A program made the position numbers and the translations under genes. From Tsukamurella asaccharolytica (GTDB taxonomy: Bacteria; Actinomycetota; Actinomycetes; Mycobacteriales; Mycobacteriaceae): a stretch of 64,000 nt of DNA. Positions 38,962 through 48,081 of this stretch are shown piece by piece. The notes under the pieces are model-generated. The model saw nothing but the letters and a program-made list of their open reading frames with translations. It was not told where the DNA came from and ran no database searches. Location: positions 1 through 64,000 of the forward strand of contig NZ_VIGW01000011.1 of the NCBI RefSeq assembly GCF_007858435.1. Direction: 5' to 3'. Numbering within the stretch: the stretch's first letter is position 1; every line of letters starts with the position of its first letter.

Positions 38962-40149
38962 GTGCCCGAGCAGTCTCACGATCCGCGCTGGGTCGCCGCT
39001 GCTAACTGGGCGGCGGCTGGCGGCTTCGGTGTCGGCGCGATCGCCCAGCGCGAAGGCGTCACCCGGATCGACGCGCTCCTGGCCGTCGCCGACGAGTGGG
39101 CCCGGTACCCGCACTTGTTCACCACGCCGCCGGCCGCGGTGCCGCCCGTCGGCGTGGACCAGTGCCCCGAGTGCGGGATCTGGTTCGCGGACGTCGAAGC
39201 GCACCGTGTGGTGCACCGCCGCGGACGCCAGCGACCCACCGCGGCACGTGCGCGGCGCGTGAGCCGACCGCGGACCGTCGAACCGGCGCGGCGCGCCGAC
39301 GGCGGCCGCGCCTCCCTGGGCAACACTCTGGACACCCCGCCGCCGCGCCGGGGTGTCCCGCTGACCGAACTGCCGCCCGACGGGCCCTGGAGCAGCTGGG
39401 CCGAGGCGGCCAACTGGGCGGCGGCGAACGGGCTGGGGCCGAGCCGCCTCGCCGATCGGGTGGGCACCGACGCCGCCTCGGTGACAGTGGCGATCATCGA
39501 CGCGTGGAGCCGGGACCCCACCGCGTTCACCGTGCCGGCCGCCGTCGACGCCCCCGGCGGGGCGCTCAAGCAGTGCCCGGCGTGCGGCCTCTGGTTCGCC
39601 AGCGTCGACAACCACGTCGCCGCGCACGGCAGGATCAGCGGGCAGCGGCGCGGCGCGACGCGCACACCTGCGCGGTGGGGCGCGCGGCCCGAGCACGACG
39701 GCCATGCGGCCCCCCGCACCGCCTTCGAGCACGCGATGGAACGAGACGGGATGCTCGACCAGTACCTCGAGCTGCGCCGATGCGCCCTCGAGCACCTGAG
39801 CCCGCCGCAGTTCCGCGTGCGCATCGACGCGACGGACGAACGGGTCGCCCAGGTCCTGGGACACGTAGCGGCGCACGCGGAGTACGCCGCGGCGCTCGGG
39901 GATCTGTTGCGTTCGCGCCAGGGCGTCCTGGACGACGACGGCGACCGGGTGCAGTGCCACCTGTGCGGGCTGTGGATGGCGGCGCTCGGGCCGCACCTGG
40001 CGGTGCACCGGATCGATGCGGAACGCTACCGCCGCCGCTTCGGCCTCGCCGACGACCACGCCCTGGTCGCGCGCAGCATGGTCGCGCAACGCCCCCGGGC
40101 GCCCCGCCGCGGCGAGGCAACCGCCCGCCTCCCGAGGGGACGGCAGTGA
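38962..40149 (+). CDS. Multi-zinc-finger Ros/MucR-like putative DNA-binding protein
   Basis: A 395-residue protein with three C2H2 fingers of identical spacing (C-x2-C-x9-H-x3-H): Cys68/Cys71/His81/His85, Cys205/Cys208/His218/His222, and Cys332/Cys335/His345/His349. The third is followed by ERYRRRFGL, the Ros/MucR signature. Fingers one and two each follow a repeated helical module (WVAAANWAAAGGFG / WAEAANWAAANGLG), which indicates an internal duplication. A GTG start at 38962 is supported by AAAGG only one base upstream, so the start is uncertain. Regulation of its own or nearby genes is speculative. Confidence 0.7.
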   Translation: MPEQSHDPRWVAAANWAAAGGFGVGAIAQREGVTRIDALLAVADEWARYPHLFTTPPAAVPPVGVDQCPECGIWFADVEAHRVVHRRGRQRPTAARARRVSRPRTVEPARRADGGRASLGNTLDTPPPRRGVPLTELPPDGPWSSWAEAANWAAANGLGPSRLADRVGTDAASVTVAIIDAWSRDPTAFTVPAAVDAPGGALKQCPACGLWFASVDNHVAAHGRISGQRRGATRTPARWGARPEHDGHAAPRTAFEHAMERDGMLDQYLELRRCALEHLSPPQFRVRIDATDERVAQVLGHVAAHAEYAAALGDLLRSRQGVLDDDGDRVQCHLCGLWMAALGPHLAVHRIDAERYRRRFGLADDHALVARSMVAQRPRAPRRGEATARLPRGRQ

Positions 40150-40223
40150 CCGCGTGACCGTCCCCAGCGAACCCCCAGGGCGCACCATGCCCGCCCGCAG
40201 GTCGGGCCGTCAGGCTTGCTGAC

Positions 40224-40568
40224 ATGACGACGATGAAGAAAATGATCGGATCCGCACTCCTCGGCGCGACCGCGGTCGGCGGCCTGGCCGCCGTCGGCGC
40301 CGGCACCGCCGCGGCGGCGCCGAACCCGGCTCCGCCCGGCGCACCGGGCGCCGGCCAGGGCGCCGCCACGAACCCCGCCCCGCGGCCCGCCGCCCGGCCC
40401 GCGCCGAACCAGGTGCCGCGGCAGGTCGCTCCCCAGTCGAACGGGCAGAACCCGAACTGGCGGCCCGGGCCGGTGTACCGGCAGGGCGCGTGGCACACGC
40501 CGGTCTGGGACCAGGGGCGCAACCATTGGGGCTTCTGGCTCGGGCCGATCTGGATCCCTGTCGGCTGA
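40224..40568 (+). CDS. Small secreted Pro-rich protein
   Basis: A 114-residue exported protein with a signal peptide (MKKMIGSALLGATAVGGLAA through GTAAAAPNPAP). The mature part is rich in Pro, Ala, Asn and Gln up to about residue 75 and then has an aromatic tail (WRPGPVYRQGAWHTPVWDQG, then NHWGFWLGPIWIPVG). This resembles small envelope proteins of mycolata but no named family is recognised. It lies between the zinc-finger gene and uvrC. Confidence 0.65.
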   Translation: MTTMKKMIGSALLGATAVGGLAAVGAGTAAAAPNPAPPGAPGAGQGAATNPAPRPAARPAPNQVPRQVAPQSNGQNPNWRPGPVYRQGAWHTPVWDQGRNHWGFWLGPIWIPVG

Positions 40569-40610
40569 CCCCCGATCCTGCCCGCACCCGAACATGTCGG
40601 CCACCCGTCC

Positions 40611-40616
40611 TAATCT
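40611..40616 (+). promoter_or_regulatory. -10 box for leaderless uvrC transcript
   Basis: TAATCT is followed by 6 bases and the uvrC GTG; no ribosome site lies between them. Confidence 0.45.
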
Positions 40617-40622
40617 GGACGG

Positions 40623-42632
40623 GTGGCCGATCCGCAGAGTTACCGTCCCGCATCGGGAAGCATCCCCACGCAGCCCGGCGTGTACAAGTTCCGGGACAAG
40701 CACGGCCGCGTCGTCTACGTCGGCAAGGCGAAGTCCCTGCGCAGCCGTCTGAACTCCTACTTCGCCGATGTCTACGGCCTACACCCGCGCACATATCAGA
40801 TGGTCACGACCGCCGCGTCCGTCGAGTGGACCGTCGTGGGCACCGAGGTGGAGGCGCTGCAGCTCGAGTACAACTGGATCAAGGAGTTCGACCCGCAGTT
40901 CAACGTCCGCTACCGGGACGACAAGACCTATCCGATGCTCGCGGTCACCCTGAACGAGGAGTTCCCGCGCCTGTACGTCTACCGCGGGCCGCGCCGCAAG
41001 GGCGTGCGCTACTTCGGCCCGTACAGCCACGCCTGGGCCATCCGCGAGACGCTGGATCTGCTGCTGCGGGTCTTCCCGGCCCGCACCTGCTCGGCCGGGG
41101 TCTTCAAGCGGCACAACCAGATGGGCCGCCCCTGCCTGCTGGGCTACATCGACAAGTGCTCCGCGCCGTGCGTCGGTCGGGTCACCGCGGCGGAGCACCG
41201 GCAGATCGTCGAGGACTTCTGCGACTTCCTCGCCGGCAGGACCGACAACCTCATCAAGCAACTCGAGAACGACATGCTCGGCGCCAGCGAGGACCTCGAC
41301 TTCGAGCGCGCGGCGCGCCTGCGGGACGATGTCGCGGCGCTGCGCAAGGCCGTCGAGAAGCAGGCCGTGGTGCTCGGCGACGGCACCGATGCGGACGTGA
41401 TCGCGTTTTCCGCCGACGACCTCGAGGCGGCGGTGCAGATCTTCCACGTGCGCGGCGGGCGCGTGCGCGGGCAGCGCGGCTGGGTGGTCGAGAAGCCGGG
41501 CGACGCGGAGCAGAACGAACACGCCGAGCTCCTGGAGCAGTTCGTCACGCAGTTCTACGGCGAGGAGGCCGAGCGCGCGAAGCAGTCGGGCGACGGTGCC
41601 GCCAACCCTGTGCCGCGCGAGGTCCTCGTCCCCGTGCTGCCCGACGATGCCGACGAGCTGCAGGACTGGCTCACCGGACTGCGCGGCGCGCGCGTCTCCT
41701 TGCGGATTCCGCAGCGCGGCGACAAGCGCACCCTCATGGAGACGGTGGAGCGCAACGCCGTCGAGGCGCTGCACCAGCACAAGCTCAAACGCTCCGGCGA
41801 CCTCACCGCGCGTTCGGCGGCCCTGCAGGGGCTGCAGGACGCGCTCGACCTCGACGAGGCACCGCTGCGCATCGAGTGCGTCGACATCAGCCACATCCAG
41901 GGGTCCGACGTGGTGGCCTCGCTCGTGGTCTTCGAGGACGGTCTCGCGAAGAAGTCCGACTACCGGCACTACGGGATCAAGGAGGCCGCCGGCGACGGTC
42001 GCAGCGACGACGTGGCGTCGATCGCCGAGATCACCCGCCGCCGATTCCTCCGGCACCGGGCCGACGGCCGGCAGCCTGAGAGCGCGGACGCCCGGCAGCC
42101 CGAGGGTGTGGAAGCATCCGACGACAACGGGGGAGACCTCGCGCCCGAGGCCGCGCTCGACCCGCAGACGGGGCGCCCGCGCCGATTCGCGTACCCGCCC
42201 AACCTCTTCGTGGTCGACGGTGGGGCGCCGCAGGCGGCCGCCGCGCAGGAGGTCCTCGACGAGCTCGGCGTGACCGACGTGGCCGTCGTCGGCCTCGCGA
42301 AACGCCTGGAGGAGGTGTGGGTGCCCGAGGATGAGGACCCGGTGATCCTGCCGCGCAGTTCGGACGCGCTGTTCCTGCTGCAGCGGGTGCGCGACGAGGC
42401 GCACCGTTTCGCCATCTCCTTCCACCGCAGCAAACGGTCCAAGCGGATGACCGCGAGCGCGCTCGACGCGATCCCCGGGCTCGGTGATACCCGCAAGACC
42501 GCGCTGCTGCAGCACTTCGGCTCGGTCACCAAGCTCCGCGAGGCCAGCCTCGAGGAGATCGTCGAGGTGCCCGGGATCGGGATGACCACGGCCCGCACCG
42601 TGCTCGACGGCCTGCGTACCGACGGCGCGTGA
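40623..42632 (+). CDS. uvrC: Excinuclease ABC subunit UvrC
   Basis: A 669-residue nucleotide-excision repair endonuclease. The GIY-YIG domain begins [20 protein letters not shown]. The UvrBC helicase-contact region ([20 protein letters not shown]) sits near residue 220. The RNase H-like domain has [16 protein letters not shown] and [15 protein letters not shown], and a C-terminal HhH pair ends the protein ([20 protein letters not shown]). It makes the 3' and 5' cuts around DNA lesions. Its GTG start is leaderless and its stop overlaps the next gene by 4 bases. Confidence 0.96.
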   Translation: MADPQSYRPASGSIPTQPGVYKFRDKHGRVVYVGKAKSLRSRLNSYFADVYGLHPRTYQMVTTAASVEWTVVGTEVEALQLEYNWIKEFDPQFNVRYRDDKTYPMLAVTLNEEFPRLYVYRGPRRKGVRYFGPYSHAWAIRETLDLLLRVFPARTCSAGVFKRHNQMGRPCLLGYIDKCSAPCVGRVTAAEHRQIVEDFCDFLAGRTDNLIKQLENDMLGASEDLDFERAARLRDDVAALRKAVEKQAVVLGDGTDADVIAFSADDLEAAVQIFHVRGGRVRGQRGWVVEKPGDAEQNEHAELLEQFVTQFYGEEAERAKQSGDGAANPVPREVLVPVLPDDADELQDWLTGLRGARVSLRIPQRGDKRTLMETVERNAVEALHQHKLKRSGDLTARSAALQGLQDALDLDEAPLRIECVDISHIQGSDVVASLVVFEDGLAKKSDYRHYGIKEAAGDGRSDDVASIAEITRRRFLRHRADGRQPESADARQPEGVEASDDNGGDLAPEAALDPQTGRPRRFAYPPNLFVVDGGAPQAAAAQEVLDELGVTDVAVVGLAKRLEEVWVPEDEDPVILPRSSDALFLLQRVRDEAHRFAISFHRSKRSKRMTASALDAIPGLGDTRKTALLQHFGSVTKLREASLEEIVEVPGIGMTTARTVLDGLRTDGA

Positions 42633-43696
42633 ACTCGGCCGACGTGGTGGCGCAGGTCGCGCCCGTTCTCGTCTTCCTCCTCGCCATCACCGTGGTCGCC
42701 GAGATCGCCCAGCTCGCCGGCGTCTTCGACGCCCTCGGCGTGCTCGCCGCCCGGCTCGGCCGGGGCCGGGTGCCGCTCATGTGGCTCTGCGTCGTGGCGG
42801 CGGCCTGCGCGGCGACGATCGTCCTGAGCCTCGACACGACGGCGGTGCTGCTGACGCCCGTCGTGTTGGCGGCGGCGGCGCGACTCGGGCTGCCGCCGCT
42901 GCCCTTCGCGATGACCACGGTCTGGCTCGCCAACACCGCCTCGCTGCTGCTGCCGGTCTCGAATCTCACCAACCTGCTCGCGGTCTACCACCTCGAGGGC
43001 GGCGTGCGGGCCTACCTCGCGCTCTCCTGGCGGCCCGCGCTGGCGGCGATCGCGGTCACGGTCATCGTGCTGTGGTTGCTGCACCGCCGCGACCTGCGCG
43101 GCCGGTATGCGATCCCCGCGTTCGAACCGCCCGCCGACCGAGCGCTGTTCGGCATCGCGGCGGCCGTCTGCCTCGCCCTGGGGCCGGCCTTCGCGCTCGG
43201 GGTGCCGCCCGCCGCGGCGTCGACGGTGGCCGCGATCGTGTTGCTGGGAGCGGTCGCCCTGCGGTCGCCCGGGCGCCTGCGCGAGATCGTGGTGCCGTGG
43301 CGCATGGTGCTGATCCTGGCGGCGGTCTTCGCCGGGGTGCAGGTACTCCTCGCGGTCGGGCTGGAGGACGTCTTGCGGGGCGTCGCGGGGGCGGGCACGG
43401 CACCGTCGGACCTGCTGCGGGTGGCGGGCATCGGGGCCCTCGCCGCGAACGGGGTCAACAACCTGCCCGCCTACCTGGCGCTCGAGCCCGTCGCCGTCGG
43501 CGACCCCCTGCGACTGATGGCGCTGCTCATCGGCGTCGGCGTGGCACCGATCGTCACCCTGTGGGCCTCGCTGGCGACGCTGCTCTGGCGGGAGCGGTGC
43601 GGCCGCGCCGGGGTGCGGATCTCCGCCGGCCGGTTCGCCGCGCACGGCCTGCTCCTCGCCGTCCCGGCGACGGTCGCCGCGGTGCTGGTCCTCTGA
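42629..43696 (+). CDS. ArsB/NhaD-superfamily (ion transporter) permease
   Basis: A 355-residue integral membrane protein with about ten hydrophobic helices, of the ArsB/NhaD ion transporter superfamily. It has [19 protein letters not shown] and [20 protein letters not shown] in the first half and [19 protein letters not shown] in the second, the inverted-repeat loop pattern of this family. Arsenite, Na+ or dicarboxylate export/import cannot be separated by sequence alone. Its GTG start overlaps the uvrC stop (GTGA), suggesting co-transcription but not a shared function. Confidence 0.78.
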   Translation: MNSADVVAQVAPVLVFLLAITVVAEIAQLAGVFDALGVLAARLGRGRVPLMWLCVVAAACAATIVLSLDTTAVLLTPVVLAAAARLGLPPLPFAMTTVWLANTASLLLPVSNLTNLLAVYHLEGGVRAYLALSWRPALAAIAVTVIVLWLLHRRDLRGRYAIPAFEPPADRALFGIAAAVCLALGPAFALGVPPAAASTVAAIVLLGAVALRSPGRLREIVVPWRMVLILAAVFAGVQVLLAVGLEDVLRGVAGAGTAPSDLLRVAGIGALAANGVNNLPAYLALEPVAVGDPLRLMALLIGVGVAPIVTLWASLATLLWRERCGRAGVRISAGRFAAHGLLLAVPATVAAVLVL

Positions 43697-43735
43697 GGCC
43701 TCAGGTGCACCCGGTTGTTCCCCGCTGCGGAGCAC

Positions 43736-43754
43736 TTAGTGTAGCGTCGCCTTA
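43736..43754. promoter_or_regulatory. IdeR/DtxR-like iron box upstream of iron ABC operon
   Basis: TTAGTGTAGCGTCGCCTTA matches the IdeR consensus dyad at 12 of 19 positions by eye. It lies 48 bases before the substrate-binding protein ATG. It would repress the transporter when iron is sufficient. The call is supported by the adjacent gene's role. Confidence 0.5.
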
Positions 43755-43802
43755 CTCTCACCCGATGCGGGTGATTTCGTTGCTTTAGAGAAGGATTCGA
43801 CG

Positions 43803-44849
43803 ATGTCGTTGCGCACGCGTTCCACTGTGGCCGCCGCTCTGGTGGCGGTGGCCTCCCTCACGATCACGGCCTGCGGGTCGAGCGGCGACGGCGCGGCACC
43901 GTCGAGCTCCGGCGCGGCTGGGGGAGACCTGACCCTCTACAACGCCCAGCACGACACCCTCGCCAAGGAGTGGGTGGAGAAGTTCACCGCGGAGACCGGC
44001 ATCAAGGTGACCATCCGGCAGGGCAAGGATTCCGAACTGGCGCAGCAGATCATCGCCGAGGGCGACCGCTCGCCGGCCGACGTCTTCCTGACGGAGAACT
44101 CGCCCGCCATGACCCAGGTCGAGAACAAGGGCCTGTTCGCCGACGTCGACCCGGCGACGCTCGCGCAGGTGGGCAACGGACTCAAGCCGTCGACCGCGAA
44201 GTGGACGGGCATCGCGGCCCGCTCGACGGTGCTGGTCTACGACAAGCGCAAGGTGACGCCGGAGCAGCTGCCGAAGTCGATGGCCGACCTGGCCGCCCCG
44301 GAGTGGAAGGGCCGCTGGAGTGCCTCGCCGTCGGGCGCGGACTTCCAAGCGATCGTGTCCGCGTACCTGCAGCTCAAGGGCGAGCAGGCCACGAAGGACT
44401 GGCTGAAGGCGATGAAGGAGAACGCCAAGGAGTACAAGGGCAACGGCGCCGCGATGAAGGCCGTCAACGCCGGCGAGGTCGACACCGCCCTCATCTACCA
44501 CTATTACTTCTACGGCGACCAGGCCAAGACCGGCGAGAACTCCGGCAACGTGGGCACCCACTACTTCAAGAACCAGGACCCGGGCGCCTTCGTCTCGATC
44601 TCCGGCGGCGGCGTGCTGAAGTCGTCGAAGAAGCAGGCGCAGGCCCAGCAGCTCCTCAAGTTCATCACCTCCAAGGCCGGCCAGGAGGTGCTCGAGAAGG
44701 GCACGTCCTTCGAGTACCCGGTGGCCTCCGGCGTTCCCGCCAACGCCAAGCTCGTCCCGATGGCCGACCTGCAGGCACCGACCGTCGACCCGGCCAAGCT
44801 CAACGGTCCGCAGGTCGTGACCCTGATGACCGAGGCGGGCCTGCTCTGA
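43803..44849 (+). CDS. Iron(III) ABC transporter substrate-binding lipoprotein
   Basis: A 348-residue FbpA/AfuA-type periplasmic binding protein. The signal ends in a lipobox (VASLTITAC), so Cys is lipidated. The ferric-binding fold shows DLTLYNAQHDTLAKEWVEKF, then GIKVTIRQGKDSELAQQI, ADVFLTENSPAM and the metal-ligand-like tyrosines in LIYHYYFYGDQAK. AAGGA lies 7 bases before the ATG. It is the first gene of a three-gene ABC operon under a likely IdeR box. Iron as substrate is inferred from family and box. Confidence 0.88.
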   Translation: MSLRTRSTVAAALVAVASLTITACGSSGDGAAPSSSGAAGGDLTLYNAQHDTLAKEWVEKFTAETGIKVTIRQGKDSELAQQIIAEGDRSPADVFLTENSPAMTQVENKGLFADVDPATLAQVGNGLKPSTAKWTGIAARSTVLVYDKRKVTPEQLPKSMADLAAPEWKGRWSASPSGADFQAIVSAYLQLKGEQATKDWLKAMKENAKEYKGNGAAMKAVNAGEVDTALIYHYYFYGDQAKTGENSGNVGTHYFKNQDPGAFVSISGGGVLKSSKKQAQAQQLLKFITSKAGQEVLEKGTSFEYPVASGVPANAKLVPMADLQAPTVDPAKLNGPQVVTLMTEAGLL

Positions 44850-46375
44850 GACTGCTCACTCTCGCGGCCGCCGCCCTCGCGGCGGTCGCGGCGGTGCCGC
44901 TGGGATTCGTCGTCTACACGACGATCGACACGGGCTGGGCGGAGTCCGCCCGGCTCGTCTTCCGGCCGCGCGTCGCCGAGCTCCTCACCAACACGGTGCT
45001 GCTCACCGTGATCGCGGTGCCGCTCACCGTGATCATCGGCGTCGGCGGCGCCTGGCTGGTCGAGCGGACCACGCTGTGGGGTCGCCGCGTGTGGTCGCTG
45101 CTGCTGGCCGCGCCGCTGGCGATCCCCGCGTTCGTGGGCAGCTACGGCTGGGTCTCGGCGATCCCGTCGCTCGGCGGACTCTGGTCGGGCGTGCTCATCG
45201 CGGTGCTGTTCTACTACCCGCTCGTCTACATCCCGGTTGCGGCGGCGCTGAGCCGCCTCGACCCCGCGCTCGAGGAGTCCGCCGCGGCGCTCGGCCTCGG
45301 GCGGTGGGCCGTCTTCGTCCGGGTCGTCCTCCCGCAACTGCGGCTCGCCGCGCTCGGCGGTGCCGTGCTGGTGGCGCTGCACCTGCTCGCCGAGTACGGG
45401 GCCTTCGCCATGATCCGGTTCGACACCTTCACCACCGCGATCATGGTGCAGTACCAGTCGACCTTCAACGGCACCGCCGGGTCGATGCTGGCCGGGGTGC
45501 TGGCGCTGCTCTGCCTGTTCCTGCTCGTCGCCGAGGTCGCCGCGCGGGGCCGCGCCCGGTACGCCCGCGTCGGCTCGGGCGCCGTCGCGACGCCGGAGCG
45601 GATCCCGCTGGGCGGGTATCAGGCCGGTGCGCAGCTCGCGCTCCTCGCGCTCGTGGGCGCCGCGCTCGGCCTCCCGCTGTGGTTCGTCGTCCGGTGGACC
45701 GTGCGCGGCGCGGCGCAGACGGTGCCGGCCGATCTCATCGAGGCGCTCGGCACGTCGCTCGGGTACGGCGCGGTCGCCTCCGTGCTCACCGTCGCCGCCG
45801 CCTTCCCGCTGGCCTACCTCGCCGTGCGCCGGCCGAATCGGATCACCCGGACGCTGGAGGCATCGACCTACGTGAGCAGTGCGATGCCCGGCATCGTGAT
45901 CGGGCTCGCGCTGGTCACCGTCTCGATCCGCGCGCTGCCGGAGCTGTACCAGAGTGCGACGGTCCTGATCCTCGCCTACGTGCTGCTGTTCCTCCCGCGC
46001 GCGGCCGTGGGCCTGCGGGCGGGGCTCGCGCAGGCCCCGGTCTCGCTGGAGGAGGCGGCTCGCGCCCTCGGGGCGCCGCCGCCGATCGCTTTCGCGCGCA
46101 TCACTCTCCGCCTCACCGCCCCCGCCTCGGCGGCCGGCGCGGCCCTCGTCTTCCTCGCGGTCACCAACGAGCTGACCGCGACACTGATCCTCGCGCCCAA
46201 CGGCACGCGCACCCTCGCGACGGAGTTCTGGGCCAAGAGCAGCGAGATCGACTACGCGGGCGCGGCGCCCTACGCCCTGGCGATGGTGCTGCTCTCCCTG
46301 CCCACCACGTACCTGCTGTTCCGCCAGTCGCGACAGGCCGCGGGACGCACGAGCCTGACGAGAGGATCCGCATGA
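44846..46375 (+). CDS. Iron(III) ABC transporter permease, fused double-domain (FbpB-like)
   Basis: A 509-residue protein with two homologous six-helix halves, typical of FbpB/SfuB. The EAA loops are LDPALEESAAALGLGRWAVF and VSLEEAARALGAPPPIAFAR. The start is unusual: no ATG or GTG lies near the frame's beginning. A CTG at 44846 overlapping the upstream stop (CTGA) would give RLLTLAAAALAAVAAVPLGF as the first helix. The next GTG, 44894, would remove most of that helix. The protein carries ferric iron across the membrane with the downstream ATPase. Confidence 0.85.
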   Translation: MRLLTLAAAALAAVAAVPLGFVVYTTIDTGWAESARLVFRPRVAELLTNTVLLTVIAVPLTVIIGVGGAWLVERTTLWGRRVWSLLLAAPLAIPAFVGSYGWVSAIPSLGGLWSGVLIAVLFYYPLVYIPVAAALSRLDPALEESAAALGLGRWAVFVRVVLPQLRLAALGGAVLVALHLLAEYGAFAMIRFDTFTTAIMVQYQSTFNGTAGSMLAGVLALLCLFLLVAEVAARGRARYARVGSGAVATPERIPLGGYQAGAQLALLALVGAALGLPLWFVVRWTVRGAAQTVPADLIEALGTSLGYGAVASVLTVAAAFPLAYLAVRRPNRITRTLEASTYVSSAMPGIVIGLALVTVSIRALPELYQSATVLILAYVLLFLPRAAVGLRAGLAQAPVSLEEAARALGAPPPIAFARITLRLTAPASAAGAALVFLAVTNELTATLILAPNGTRTLATEFWAKSSEIDYAGAAPYALAMVLLSLPTTYLLFRQSRQAAGRTSLTRGSA

Positions 46376-47433
46376 GCACCGAACTCGTCCTGCGCGGACT
46401 CACCAAGCGTTACGGAGCCGACACCGTGCTGCGGGACGTCGACCTGACGGTTCCGGCGGGTTCGATCACCGCCGTCGTCGGGCCGTCCGGGTCGGGCAAG
46501 ACCACGCTGCTCCGGCTGGTCGCCGGATTCGCGCGGCCCGACGCCGGGAGTGTCCGGCTCGGCGACCGCGACCTCGCCTCCGGCGCAACCTGGGTCGCCG
46601 CGCATCGGCGCGGCGTCGGGTACGTCGCGCAGGACGGCGCGCTGTTCCCGCACCTCTCGGTCGCGCGCAACATCGCCTTCGGCATGGGCGCCTCGCTGCC
46701 GGTGCGCCGGCGAGCCGCGTCCGCACGGGTCGGCGAGCTCCTGGCGATGGTCTCGCTCGATCCCGCTCTGGCGCGGCGCTATCCGCACGAGCTGTCCGGC
46801 GGCCAGCAGCAACGCGTCGCGCTCGCGCGGGCCCTCGCGGGCAGCCCCCGGATCATGCTCCTGGACGAGTCCTTCTCCGCGCTCGACGCGGGCCTGCGGG
46901 TGGCGACCCGCGCCGCTGTCGCCGAGGTCCTCGGCGACGCGGGCATCACGACGGTGCTCGTCACCCACGACCAGGCGGAGGCCCTCTCCTTCGCCGATCA
47001 GGTCGCGGTGCTGCGCGGCGGTGTGCTGGAGCAAGTCGGTCCGCCGGCCGGGGTCTACGCGCGGCCCGCGTCCGAATCGGTCGCCCGGTTCCTCGGTGAC
47101 GTCGTCATGGTCGACGGCGCGCTCGACGGCGCCGCCGCCGAGACGGTGCTGGGGCGGATCCCCGTCGCCGGGACCGACGGTGCCACCCCGCCCGGCCCGG
47201 TGCCGCTGCTGCTGCGCCCCGAGCAGATCCGGATCGCGGGGGACGGCGTGCCCGCCACCGTCACCCGGGTCGAGTTCTTCGGGCCGGACGCCACCGTCGG
47301 CCTGCGACTCGCCGACGGGACGAGCATCGAGATCCGGCATCCCAGCACCGAACTGCCCGCGCACGGCGACGAGGTGCGGCTGCAGGTCGCGGGGGAGGCC
47401 GTGATCCTCGATCCGACTGCCGCTCAGTGGTAG
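46372..47433 (+). CDS. Iron(III) ABC transporter ATP-binding protein (FbpC-like)
   Basis: A 353-residue ATPase. Walker A is GPSGSGKTT, the Q-loop lies in [14 protein letters not shown], the signature is LSGGQQQR, and Walker B is [12 protein letters not shown]; the usual DEP is DES here. The H-loop is [11 protein letters not shown]-terminal TOBE-type domain follows ([10 protein letters not shown]). The ATG overlaps the permease stop by 4 bases. It ends overlapping by 10 bases with a convergent gene on the other strand. Confidence 0.9.
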   Translation: MSTELVLRGLTKRYGADTVLRDVDLTVPAGSITAVVGPSGSGKTTLLRLVAGFARPDAGSVRLGDRDLASGATWVAAHRRGVGYVAQDGALFPHLSVARNIAFGMGASLPVRRRAASARVGELLAMVSLDPALARRYPHELSGGQQQRVALARALAGSPRIMLLDESFSALDAGLRVATRAAVAEVLGDAGITTVLVTHDQAEALSFADQVAVLRGGVLEQVGPPAGVYARPASESVARFLGDVVMVDGALDGAAAETVLGRIPVAGTDGATPPGPVPLLLRPEQIRIAGDGVPATVTRVEFFGPDATVGLRLADGTSIEIRHPSTELPAHGDEVRLQVAGEAVILDPTAAQW

Positions 47434-48014
47434 ACGAGGAGCTGCACCGTCGCCGGATCGAGGTCGTTCGGGTAGTAGATGCCCTCGTAACAGAATCCGA
47501 GGCGATCGCGGATCGCGAGCTCGGTGATCGACTCGAAGTTAATGTCCTCGCCGTCGTGGTCGCGCTCGAACGGGAGTCGATCGCCGTCCTCGTCGATCAG
47601 ACCGTCGTCGGCGGAGCCGCTCAAGGTCCGGACGAGCGAGCCATCGCGCCACCGGGCGAATCCGCCCAGACCGACGACCGAGTGGAGGAGGAAGGCGTCG
47701 ACGTCGTGGGTGCCGATGAGGTTCCATCCCCAGTCGTCGATCGCCTCGCTGATCCAGCCGATCGCGTCGTCGAATGCTGCGATGATCAGGTCTCCGTACA
47801 CGCCGACCGCGATCTCGCCGTCCCGCGAGTAGACGTCGTGCCCGAGGTCGCCGGTGCGATGCGACCGCCGTCGCCGTCCCCACGAGCGCTTGCCGAGGAT
47901 CTCCGTCGCCAGCGCGTCGGATGCGGCCACGTCCAGCGGCGGCAGGTCCCGCAGCAGCGCCGCCGGGTCGGTCGCCGGAGGGCAGGCCACGATGAAATTG
48001 CACTTCATTCCCAT
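47424..48014 (-). CDS. DUF6928-like hypothetical protein
   Basis: A 196-residue soluble protein. The segment LLHSVVGLGGFARWRDGSLV, then RTLSGSADDGLIDEDGDRLP and FERDHDGED resembles the DUF6928 family of actinobacteria, as I recall it. There is no signal sequence or membrane helix; function unknown. Its end overlaps the convergent ABC ATPase end by 10 bases, so the two genes may interfere transcriptionally. It starts 68 bases from the gamma-glutamyltransferase stop. Confidence 0.6.
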   Translation of the reverse strand: MGMKCNFIVACPPATDPAALLRDLPPLDVAASDALATEILGKRSWGRRRRSHRTGDLGHDVYSRDGEIAVGVYGDLIIAAFDDAIGWISEAIDDWGWNLIGTHDVDAFLLHSVVGLGGFARWRDGSLVRTLSGSADDGLIDEDGDRLPFERDHDGEDINFESITELAIRDRLGFCYEGIYYPNDLDPATVQLLVYH

Positions 48015-48081
48015 GGCGGCGAAGGTATCGGCGCGACCTTGCGAGCGGCTTGGCGGATGCCAGCGGCGCCGTGTTCCGGAG

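Noticed and set aside
35335-40188. A very long open frame on the minus strand (over 1600 codons) and similar long antisense frames elsewhere
   Set aside because: High GC content removes stop codons by chance. This frame is antisense to well-supported genes, has no recognisable domains and is dominated by Arg/Ala/Gly.
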